A stretch of DNA of 5,353 bases from contig VEPB01000306.1 in the NCBI GenBank assembly GCA_012026715.1, positions 1-5,353 of the forward strand, written 5' to 3'. How positions within the stretch are numbered: position 1 is the first letter of the stretch; each line of letters starts with the position of its first letter. Below the pieces are notes generated by a model. That model worked only from the letters and a program-made list of their open reading frames with translations, was not told the DNA's origin and ran no database searches. A program made the position numbers and the translations under genes. This document shows positions 1 through 4,963 of the stretch, piece after piece. The DNA comes from Methylococcaceae bacterium. Its GTDB lineage: Bacteria > Pseudomonadota > Gammaproteobacteria > Methylococcales > Methylococcaceae.

Positions 1-87
1 CGCTACAAGGGCAACAGCCGGATCGAGCTGTGGCGGGCCGATGTTGCCCGCGCCCGGCTGCTTGCCGGCGTCGCCCTGGTTCAGTGA
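1..87 (+). CDS. C-terminal end of an unrecognised protein (5' end outside window)
   Basis: Frame 1 is open from the first base to a TGA at 85-87 and gives 28 residues, beginning RYKGNSRIELW and ending AGVALVQ. Nearly every third codon position is G or C, as in the neighbouring genes, while the other forward frames lack that bias, so this is very likely a real gene tail. The fragment is rich in Arg, Ala and Leu, with an amphipathic helix-like run, and carries no motif I recognise, so I assign no function. Its stop lies 35 bases before the cupin start on the same strand, so it could belong to the same transcription unit. Confidence 0.6.
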   Translation, partial: RYKGNSRIELWRADVARARLLAGVALVQ

Positions 88-122
88 TGCGTGGATCGTT
101 GGGTCCAAACGGGATATAACCT

Positions 123-473
123 ATGACTAAGACCTTACTGCTGACGGCGCTGCTCGCGCTGATCGTCCCTGCTGCCGTTGCCGAGGAGGCTCGCCAACTG
201 CTGGAGCACCAAACGGACGCCGATGGAGTCCGGATCAAGACCCGGGTGACGCGGGTCAATCTGCCGGTCGGCTACAAGACGCCTCTCCATACCCACGAAT
301 CCCCGGGGCCCCGCTACGTGCTCAAAGGCCGCATCAAGATCGAGGAGAGTGGCCAGAGTCACATCTACGGGCCTGGCGATGCCTTCTGGGAGAGTGGTCA
401 GTGGATGACGGCGGAAAATGTCGGGGAAGGGGAGGTGGAACTGCTGATCACCGAGATCAACCCGGGGAAGTAG
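123..473 (+). CDS. Small exported cupin-domain protein
   Basis: The 116-residue product starts with a typical Sec signal peptide: a Lys at position 3, a Leu/Ala-rich core at 5-18, and an AVA cleavage site predicting a cut after Ala20. The mature protein of about 96 residues is therefore probably periplasmic. The rest reads as a single cupin beta-barrel. Motif 1 is around HTHE (H56, H58, E59) with a following Gly at 69. Motif 2 is around GPGD (83-86) and AEN (97-99). Known cupins bind a metal through two His, one Glu and a third His in motif 2; here that third position appears to be Met95, next to Trp94, so metal binding may be altered or absent. Substrate and reaction are unknown. The start has only a weak ribosome site, but the signal peptide fits it well. 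The stop is 7 bases before the next gene, suggesting cotranscription. Confidence 0.85.
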   Translation: MTKTLLLTALLALIVPAAVAEEARQLLEHQTDADGVRIKTRVTRVNLPVGYKTPLHTHESPGPRYVLKGRIKIEESGQSHIYGPGDAFWESGQWMTAENVGEGEVELLITEINPGK

Positions 474-480
474 CGCTTTC

Positions 481-822
481 ATGGTCATCCTCTATGGCAT
501 CAAGCAGTGCGACACGGTCGTCAAGGCGCGCAACTGGCTGGATCTGAACGGTCGCGACTACCGCTTCCACGACTTCCGGGTGGATGGTCTCGAGCCGGAG
601 CTGCTGGAGCGATTCGAGCGTGCCGTCGGTTGGGAAAGCTTGCTGAACCGGCGCGGCACCACCTGGCGGCAGTTGCCCGACGACCGCCGCGCCGAGTGCG
701 ACCGGCAGCGGGCGCTGGCCCTGATGCTGGAATTTCCGACACTGATCAAGCGCCCCGTGCTGGGTGTCGGCGACCGTATCCTGGTTGGGTTCTCCCCCGA
801 AACCTACCGAGCCGCCTGTTAG
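481..822 (+). CDS. yffB: ArsC/Spx-family thioredoxin-fold protein, YffB type
   Basis: The 113-residue product matches the YffB/ArsC-like reductase family in length and landmarks. The N-terminal strand ends in GIKQCDT with the single active-type cysteine at C10. A WL-x-x-x-G-x-x-YRFHD-x-R segment follows at 19-33, then LLNRRGTTWR near 54-63, and the signature IKRPVL at about 89-94. Arsenate reductases of this fold use that cysteine with glutathione. YffB proteins keep the fold, but their cellular role is poorly defined, so arsenate reduction should not be assumed. A second cysteine, C113, is the last residue. A GGGGAAG ribosome site at 464-470, inside the end of the cupin gene, lies 10 bases before the ATG and supports this start. 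Location directly upstream of dapE is the same as in E. coli and many gammaproteobacteria, which strengthens the identification. Confidence 0.9.
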   Translation: MVILYGIKQCDTVVKARNWLDLNGRDYRFHDFRVDGLEPELLERFERAVGWESLLNRRGTTWRQLPDDRRAECDRQRALALMLEFPTLIKRPVLGVGDRILVGFSPETYRAAC

Positions 823-850
823 TTCTCTCATTCCCACGGCGATCCCACGC

Positions 851-1978
851 ATGCGCGCAACCCTCGAACTGACCGAAGAACTGATCCGCCGCGCCTCGGT
901 GACCCCGGAAGATGCCGGCTGCATGGACCTGGTGGCCAGCCGCCTGGTGCCGCTGGGGGTTCGTTGCGAGTGGCTGAACTTTGGCGATACCAAGAACCTC
1001 TGGCTGCGTCGTGGTGACCAGGCTCCGCTGCTGGTGCTGCTGGGGCACACCGACGTGGTGCCACCCGGCGCTCGCGAGGACTGGCTGTCGCCGCCGTTCG
1101 AACCGGTCATCCGGGACGGCATGCTCTATGGCCGCGGTGCAGCCGACATGAAGAGCGGGGTGGCGGCCATGGTGACGGCGCTGGAAGCCTTCGTGGCGGA
1201 ATATCCCAATCACCGCGGATCGGTCGCGGTGATGCTGACCAGCGACGAGGAAGGCGCCGCCACCGATGGCGTCGTGAAGGTGGTCGAGACCCTGCAGGCG
1301 CGCGGAGAAGCCATAGACTGGTGCCTGATCGGCGAACCGTCCAGCTTCGATGTTCTGGGCGACGTGATCCGGGTCGGCCGGCGCGGTTCCTTGTGCGGTG
1401 TGCTGCGGGTGTTCGGGGTGCAGGGCCATGTGGCCTATCCCGACAAGGTGGTCAATCCCATCCACCGGTTCGCGCCGGCGCTGCTGGAACTGACGGCCGA
1501 GCAATGGGATCAGGGCAACGAGTTCTTCCCCCCCACCAGCTTTCAGGTGTCCAACATCCATTCCGGCACGGGAGCCGAGAACGTCGTTCCCGGCCGCCTG
1601 GAGGCGCTGTTCAACTTCCGCTTCTCCACCGCCATCACCGAGGATGAGATCAAGCGCCGGGTGGCCGCCATCCTCGACAACTATGGCTTGAACTACGAAT
1701 TGAGCTGGCGCCTGTCCGGCGCGCCGTTTCTGACGAGCAGGCCGGAGTTGCGGGAAGCGGTGCAGGATGCCCTGGAAAAAGTGGTTGGATTTCGCGCCCG
1801 GCCCGATACCGGCGGCGGCACTTCCGACGGCCGCTTCATCGCCCCCACCGGCGCCCAGGTGGTGGAACTGGGCGTGCTCAACGGCACCATTCACAAGGTC
1901 AACGAGCACGTGGCGGTGGCCGATATTGAACGCCTGTCGGAGATCTACCGGCAGGTGCTGGTGAATCTGCTGGCCTGA
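851..1978 (+). CDS. dapE: Succinyl-diaminopimelate desuccinylase DapE
   Basis: DapE hydrolyses N-succinyl-LL-2,6-diaminopimelate to LL-diaminopimelate and succinate in the cytoplasm, feeding lysine and peptidoglycan synthesis. The 375-residue product equals the E. coli enzyme in length. The di-zinc M20 peptidase site is complete: H66 and D68 in GHTDVVP, D99 in GRGAADMKSG, the catalytic E133 and ligand E134 in SDEEG, E162 in GEPS, and H348 in GTIHKVNEH. The lid/dimerisation domain lies roughly between residues 180 and 292, including GRRGSL and the QGHVAYP histidine. The TDTGGGTSDGRF-like substrate loop is at about 320-329. The frame is open upstream to an ATG at 764, but that start would overlap yffB by 59 bases and add 29 atypical residues. 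The ATG at 851 gives the family length, though no clear ribosome site precedes it, so translation may be coupled to yffB 28 bases upstream. Confidence 0.97.
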   Translation: MRATLELTEELIRRASVTPEDAGCMDLVASRLVPLGVRCEWLNFGDTKNLWLRRGDQAPLLVLLGHTDVVPPGAREDWLSPPFEPVIRDGMLYGRGAADMKSGVAAMVTALEAFVAEYPNHRGSVAVMLTSDEEGAATDGVVKVVETLQARGEAIDWCLIGEPSSFDVLGDVIRVGRRGSLCGVLRVFGVQGHVAYPDKVVNPIHRFAPALLELTAEQWDQGNEFFPPTSFQVSNIHSGTGAENVVPGRLEALFNFRFSTAITEDEIKRRVAAILDNYGLNYELSWRLSGAPFLTSRPELREAVQDALEKVVGFRARPDTGGGTSDGRFIAPTGAQVVELGVLNGTIHKVNEHVAVADIERLSEIYRQVLVNLLA

Positions 1979-2007
1979 GCGGCCGCCTGGGCCGATCCCA
2001 TCCTGAT

Positions 2008-2013
2008 AAGGAG
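2008..2013 (+). promoter_or_regulatory. Ribosome binding site of the sulfurtransferase gene
   Basis: AAGGAG lies 10 bases before the ATG at 2024. It is the clearest Shine-Dalgarno sequence on the + strand of this window and fixes the start of the sulfurtransferase gene. The 45-base gap after dapE has no convincing terminator (GGCC-GCCTG-GGCC at 1981-1993 is not followed by a T run), so read-through from dapE is possible. Confidence 0.75.
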
Positions 2014-2023
2014 CGACGACGCG

Positions 2024-2875
2024 ATGACTGAAGCAGCGCCTTCCCTGGTCGGCACCGAATGGCTGGCCGAGCACTTGACCAGTCCCGACGTGGTCGTGCT
2101 GGATGGCAGTTTCTTCCTGCCGGCCCAGGGCCGTGACGCCCAGGCGGAATACGGCCAGATCCACCTTCCCGGTGCCCGCTTTTTCGATATCGACCGGATT
2201 GCCGATCCGGCCAGCGATCTTCCCCACATGCTGCCCTCCGCGGACCGGTTCGCCGCGGCAGTCGGCGCCATGGGGATCGGCAACGACACCCACGTGATCG
2301 TCTACGACAGCAACTACTTCATGGCTTCGGCGCGGGTGTGGTGGACCTTCCGGGTCTTCGGCCACGACCTGGTTTCGGTGCTGGACGGTGGCGTCGAGCG
2401 CTGGCGGATGCAGGGGAGGGAGGTCGACGCCGAACCGGTGCTTCCCGAACCGCGGTCGTTCACTGCCAGTTACCGGCCGGACCTGGTGTGCGATCTGGCC
2501 CGGATGCGGGAATTGGCGGGTGGTGGTGGCGTGCAGGTTGTCGACGCCCGTTCCGCTGGACGTTTCCGCGGCAGTGAGCCGGAACCGCGGGCCGGGATTC
2601 GTGGCGGCCATATTCCCGGCAGTCTCAACCTGCCCCACCGGAGCCTGGCGGACGAGGAAAGCCGCTGTTTCAAGCCGGATCACGAACTGGCCCGCGTCTT
2701 CGAAGAAGCCGGCGTCGACGGGTCGGCGGCGGTGGTGACCAGTTGTGGCACCGGGGTTACGGCGGCCATCCTGGCCTTAGGGCTGCACCGGCTCGGCAAT
2801 CGCGGGGTGGCGGTCTACGACGGTTCCTGGACGGAGTGGGGCGGCCGTGACGATACGCCCGTGGTCACGGGTTGA
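2024..2875 (+). CDS. sseA: 3-mercaptopyruvate sulfurtransferase (two-domain rhodanese family)
   Basis: The 283-residue product has two rhodanese domains. An inactive N-terminal domain spans about 8-130 (WLAEHL, VVLDGSF, GARFFDID, VIVYD, VWWTFRVFGH, LDGGVERW). A catalytic C-terminal domain spans about 158-280 (VVDARSAGRF, GHIPGSLNLP, YDGSWTEWG). The active-site loop is CGTGVTA with the sulfur-accepting cysteine at C241. A CG[S/T]G loop marks mercaptopyruvate sulfurtransferases, whereas thiosulfate-specific rhodaneses have CRKG, so mercaptopyruvate is the likelier donor. R180 and R189 are spaced like the two substrate-binding arginines of the human enzyme. The enzyme moves sulfane sulfur from mercaptopyruvate to thiols or cyanide in the cytoplasm. 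No signal peptide is present. It may be cotranscribed with dapE. The symbol is by family resemblance; a broader sulfane-sulfur role is possible given the nearby sox genes. Confidence 0.9.
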   Translation: MTEAAPSLVGTEWLAEHLTSPDVVVLDGSFFLPAQGRDAQAEYGQIHLPGARFFDIDRIADPASDLPHMLPSADRFAAAVGAMGIGNDTHVIVYDSNYFMASARVWWTFRVFGHDLVSVLDGGVERWRMQGREVDAEPVLPEPRSFTASYRPDLVCDLARMRELAGGGGVQVVDARSAGRFRGSEPEPRAGIRGGHIPGSLNLPHRSLADEESRCFKPDHELARVFEEAGVDGSAAVVTSCGTGVTAAILALGLHRLGNRGVAVYDGSWTEWGGRDDTPVVTG

Positions 2876-2887
2876 GCCGCGGGCGGT

Positions 2888-4075
2888 TTAGCGCAACCCG
2901 ACGGGAAGAACGGGCGGGTTTACGGCGCTGACCAGAGGCGGGTGGCGTTCGGCGCGGTCGCCCGCCGGATGGACACCCACCAGGCCGCCATCTTCAACCC
3001 GGTTGCGGCCGCCGTTTTTGGCGCGGTATAGCGCGAGATCGGCTAAGGCCAGCAGTTCGCTGGCCGGCTGGATGCCGCGATGGGGCAAACGGTTGGGTTC
3101 GAGCGTCGCGATCCCGATGGAGAGGGCGACGGGAATGTGCTTGCCGCCGCCGTGCTTGATCTCGGCGCTCTCCACCTTGCGGCGGATCCGTTCGGCAACC
3201 TCCCGTGCATCCGATTCCGCCGCGACCGTCAGCAGCGCCACGAACTCCTCGCCGCCGTAACGCGCCAGCACGTCGTTGTTGCGCAGCTGGGTCCGGATGC
3301 AATGGGCCACCGCCACCAGGGCCAGGTCGCCGGTCTGGTGGCCGTAGCTGTCGTTGATGCGCTTGAAGTGGTCGATGTCGAGGAACAGGCAGGACAGGCA
3401 TTCGCCGCTGCGCATCACCCGAGCGATCTCCTCCTCCAGACGTTGATCGAAGAAGCGGCGGTTGTTGACGCCGGTCAGGGTGTCGCGCAGGCTGGCGCGC
3501 CGCAGCAGTTCGAAGTTGACGGTGTTCTCCAGGCACACCGCCAGGATTTGCGCCAGTCGGTCGAGGAAATCCGTGGCCATCCCTTCGCTGAACCGATCCG
3601 GCTCGCGGCTGGCCAGATTCAGGCTGCCCAGCAGCCGGCCGCGTCGCACCAGGGGCAGCACGGCCATGCTGCCGGTGGCCGGATGCTCGGCCGGCGCGAA
3701 CAGCCAGGCGGCGGCATCGGCCCGAAAGGGTCCCAAATACGCCCTGGTGGTGTTTTCCAGCAACTGTTTCAGCTGACTCTTTTGCCCGATCAGCTGAATT
3801 CCCGGCATCGCCTCCGGATCGACCCCGTCATCTTGCAGGATGCGTCGCAGTTCGTGGGATCCGTCCACCAGGCAAAGACCCCCGGCGTCGAGATCGAAGG
3901 TTCCCTGGGCGCCGGCCAGGGTTTGGCGGATCAGCTCGTTGAGCGAGTTCAGGGCCAACAGTTCCGACTCCAGCAGATGGAAGCGGTGCTGCTTGGCGTC
4001 GTTGTCCTGAATGCGCGCCAGCAGGGTGTTGAGCTGGTTCTGAAGAAGGGAGAGGTTGTGCTGGAGCTCGTGCAA
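2888..4075 (-). CDS. Diguanylate cyclase with N-terminal DUF484/GAF-like sensory domain
   Basis: The 395-residue protein should make cyclic di-GMP from two GTP. Residues 1-50 form a Leu/Gln-rich probable coiled coil. Residues 50-185 resemble DUF484, a GAF-like fold, especially GSMAVLPLVRRG and the DRFSEGMATDFLDRLAQIL stretch near 160-178. The GGDEF domain covers about 196-360 and looks active: DTLTGVNNRRFFD, metal-binding DID at 233-235, base-contacting N241 and D250, GGEEF at 274-278, and the inhibitory I-site RNND at 265-268, five residues before GGEEF. All these spacings match PleD. No transmembrane segment is evident, so it is probably cytoplasmic. A Pro-rich tail of about 33 residues follows the domain. 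The start is a TTG with no good ribosome site; the frame closes upstream at a TAG at 4103-4105 and offers no ATG, so the start is uncertain by a few codons. Confidence 0.93.
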   Translation of the reverse strand: MHELQHNLSLLQNQLNTLLARIQDNDAKQHRFHLLESELLALNSLNELIRQTLAGAQGTFDLDAGGLCLVDGSHELRRILQDDGVDPEAMPGIQLIGQKSQLKQLLENTTRAYLGPFRADAAAWLFAPAEHPATGSMAVLPLVRRGRLLGSLNLASREPDRFSEGMATDFLDRLAQILAVCLENTVNFELLRRASLRDTLTGVNNRRFFDQRLEEEIARVMRSGECLSCLFLDIDHFKRINDSYGHQTGDLALVAVAHCIRTQLRNNDVLARYGGEEFVALLTVAAESDAREVAERIRRKVESAEIKHGGGKHIPVALSIGIATLEPNRLPHRGIQPASELLALADLALYRAKNGGRNRVEDGGLVGVHPAGDRAERHPPLVSAVNPPVLPVGLR

Positions 4076-4092
4076 AATGGGAACCCGGCGGT

Positions 4093-4107
4093 GGCTAGAA
4101 GGCTAGA
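4093..4107. repeat. Short tandem repeat GGCTAGA x2 upstream of the cyclase gene
   Basis: GGCTAGA occurs at 4093-4099 and again at 4101-4107, an 8-base period. Both copies contain CTAG, a tetranucleotide that is under-represented in many bacterial genomes. The pair lies in the 58-base gap between the end of soxZ and the start of the cyclase gene, where a promoter or leader for the cyclase would be expected. It could be a small binding site or chance. Confidence 0.35.
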
Positions 4108-4133
4108 TTAGCACAAGGCGCCGGACTGCCGGG

Positions 4134-4445
4134 TCATTCGATCGTGGCTTCGGCGCTGTCGGAACTGCCGCGGTTGTCGGCCCAGATCAGCTTCACCCGG
4201 TCCCCCGGCTTTGCGTCCTTCAGCCGGAAGGCGAAATAGGGATCGCGCGACACCGCCGTGCTCAGCTGGCAATCCGCCACGATCCGGCCGTTGTGCTCCA
4301 GCCGCAGTTGCGTTATGTAATGGGCCGGCAGAATCTGTCCGGATTCCGGATCGGTGCGGCGGCCGGTTTCCATGGGATGGGTGATCAGGGCGCGCACCAG
4401 GATCTTGTCGTTCTGCCGCTTCAGGCGCAGCTTGATGGTGGACAC
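4134..4445 (-). CDS. soxZ: SoxZ, subunit of the SoxYZ sulfur carrier
   Basis: SoxZ pairs with SoxY to form the periplasmic carrier on which thiosulfate-derived sulfur is bound and oxidised by SoxAX, SoxB and, where present, SoxCD. The 103-residue product shows the family's immunoglobulin-like pattern: IKLRLKR (4-10), ALITHPMETGRR (19-30), the IPAH-like LPAHYI (39-44), LEHNGR (49-54), AVSRDPYFAFRLK (64-76), and GDRVKLIWADNRG (81-93). It has no signal peptide, as expected for a protein exported by riding with the Tat signal of SoxY. The frame extends upstream to an ATG at 4523, but that would add 26 non-family residues and enter soxY. The GTG at 4445 has a GGAGGAA site and gives the usual length. 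A cysteine at C59 is present; I cannot say whether it is common in the family. The gene is transcribed away from soxY, which is unusual. Confidence 0.92.
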   Translation of the reverse strand: MSTIKLRLKRQNDKILVRALITHPMETGRRTDPESGQILPAHYITQLRLEHNGRIVADCQLSTAVSRDPYFAFRLKDAKPGDRVKLIWADNRGSSDSAEATIE

Positions 4446-4454
4446 GGGGCCGGG

Positions 4455-4461
4455 TTCCTCC
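4455..4461 (-). promoter_or_regulatory. Ribosome binding site that sets the soxZ start
   Basis: Read on the - strand this is GGAGGAA, ending 9 bases before the GTG at 4445. It is a strong Shine-Dalgarno match and argues for GTG at 4445 over the longer frame that begins with ATG at 4523. Confidence 0.8.
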
Positions 4462-4487
4462 GGGACGGTCGGGCCGATAGTTAATGA

Positions 4488-4498
4488 CGGAATTTCCG
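4488..4498. repeat. Palindrome CGGAA-T-TTCCG, candidate operator
   Basis: The two 5-base arms (4488-4492 and 4494-4498) are perfect inverted complements around a single T. It lies between the divergent sox starts, 15 bases before the preferred soxY ATG. That is where a dimeric regulator could control one or both genes. If soxY instead starts at 4484 the palindrome falls inside its first codons. No known regulator site is recognised, and an 11-base palindrome can arise by chance. Confidence 0.4.
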
Positions 4499-4513
4499 CG
4501 AGAGCAAGCTCCG

Positions 4514-4954
4514 ATGCAGCCATCCCGACGATTGTTTCTCCGCCTGCTGGCCGCCGTGGGGGTCCTGGCGGCGCGGCGTTCCCCCGCCGCAGCGCCGCCA
4601 GTGCCCATCGATGCGGGCGCCTTTGCCAGGGCGCTCACCGCCGAAACGGCCGGCAAGCCGTTGCGGAACAGCGCCGAGATCGCCCTGGAGGTACCGCTCA
4701 TCGCCGAGAATGGCGCCATCGTGCCAATTGCCGTGGAAACGACTTTGGCCGACGTCAGGGAACTGGTGATCCTGGTGGAACGCAACCCGACGCCGGTCGC
4801 AGCCCGCTTCGCCCTCGATCCGGCTCTCGATCCCTACGTCTCGCTGCGGATCAAGATGAATGAGAGCGGCGAGGTGGTGGCTGTGGTGAAAACAGCCTCC
4901 GGTTGTTTCGGCGCTCGCAAGCGGGTGCAGGTGGTGGTGGGGGGATGCGGCTGA
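4514..4954 (+). CDS. soxY: SoxY, sulfur-binding subunit of the SoxYZ carrier (Tat-exported)
   Basis: SoxY holds sulfur intermediates on a C-terminal cysteine at the end of a flexible arm. This 146-residue product starts with a twin-arginine signal, SRRLFLR at 4-10, then a hydrophobic stretch to about residue 20 and an Ala-rich cleavage zone near 25-27, so it should be folded and exported, probably with SoxZ. The mature part has the SoxY pattern: SAEIALEVPLIAENGAIVPI (53-72), LVERNPTPVAARFAL (87-101), and DPYVSLRIKMNESGEVVAVVKT (106-127). The protein ends GGCG, with the carrier cysteine at C145. The classical tail is GGCGG, so one Gly is missing. A second cysteine, C131, sits 14 residues earlier. 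An in-frame ATG at 4484 would add ten residues; I prefer 4514 because a weak GAGAG lies 9 bases upstream and the signal peptide is then compact. Confidence 0.92.
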   Translation: MQPSRRLFLRLLAAVGVLAARRSPAAAPPVPIDAGAFARALTAETAGKPLRNSAEIALEVPLIAENGAIVPIAVETTLADVRELVILVERNPTPVAARFALDPALDPYVSLRIKMNESGEVVAVVKTASGCFGARKRVQVVVGGCG

Positions 4955-4963
4955 ACGGCCGGA

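Larger units (their letters stand above)
4446..4513. promoter_or_regulatory. Divergent soxZ-soxY control region
   Basis: These 68 bases separate the soxZ GTG from the preferred soxY ATG, so both leaders and presumably both promoters must fit here or extend slightly into the coding regions. The middle (about 4476-4497) is the most AT-rich part. I see no pair of good -10/-35 boxes on either strand. A loose - strand candidate is TTGCTC (4505-4510) with an 18-base spacer to TAACTA (4481-4486), a poor -10 match. A palindrome at 4488-4498 is a possible operator. Promoter function is inferred from gene orientation. Confidence 0.55.

Noticed and set aside
115..120. TATAAC resembling a -10 promoter box just before the cupin start
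   Set aside because: It ends only 2 bases before the ATG, so transcription would begin inside the gene. TTGGGT at 99-104 is just 10 bases away, far short of the usual 16-18.
764..850. 29-codon N-terminal extension of dapE from an ATG at 764
   Set aside because: It would overlap yffB by 59 bases. The extra residues are Pro/Ser-rich and absent from the family, while the start at 851 gives exactly the E. coli length.
457..1122. A 221-codon - strand frame over yffB and the start of dapE
   Set aside because: Shadow of two well-supported genes, with Ser/Arg/Gly-rich content and no family resemblance.
746..2683. A 645-codon open frame on the - strand opposite dapE and the sulfurtransferase gene
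   Set aside because: It lies exactly opposite two clearly identified genes. Its translation is low-complexity and rich in His, Gly, Gln and Arg with no recognisable motif, as expected for a shadow frame in GC-rich DNA.
2873..2890. Small stem-loop across the convergent stop codons of the sulfurtransferase and cyclase genes
   Set aside because: The stem has 7 pairs but includes two G-U pairs and only three G-C pairs, and no T run follows. It is too weak to call a terminator.
2895..2920. AACCCG / CGGGTT inverted repeat after the sulfurtransferase gene
   Set aside because: The arms are 6 bases with a 14-base loop and no following T run, and the whole lies within cyclase codons.
3080..4111. A 343-codon open frame on the + strand opposite the cyclase gene
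   Set aside because: The - strand frame has a complete GGDEF domain with all key residues. The + strand translation shows only Gln/Ala/Val-rich filler and no domain.
4108..4785. A 225-codon - strand frame spanning soxZ and most of soxY
   Set aside because: It is out of frame with SoxZ and antisense to SoxY. Its translation is an Arg/Ala/Gly-rich shadow, and the SoxZ and SoxY frames have clear family motifs.
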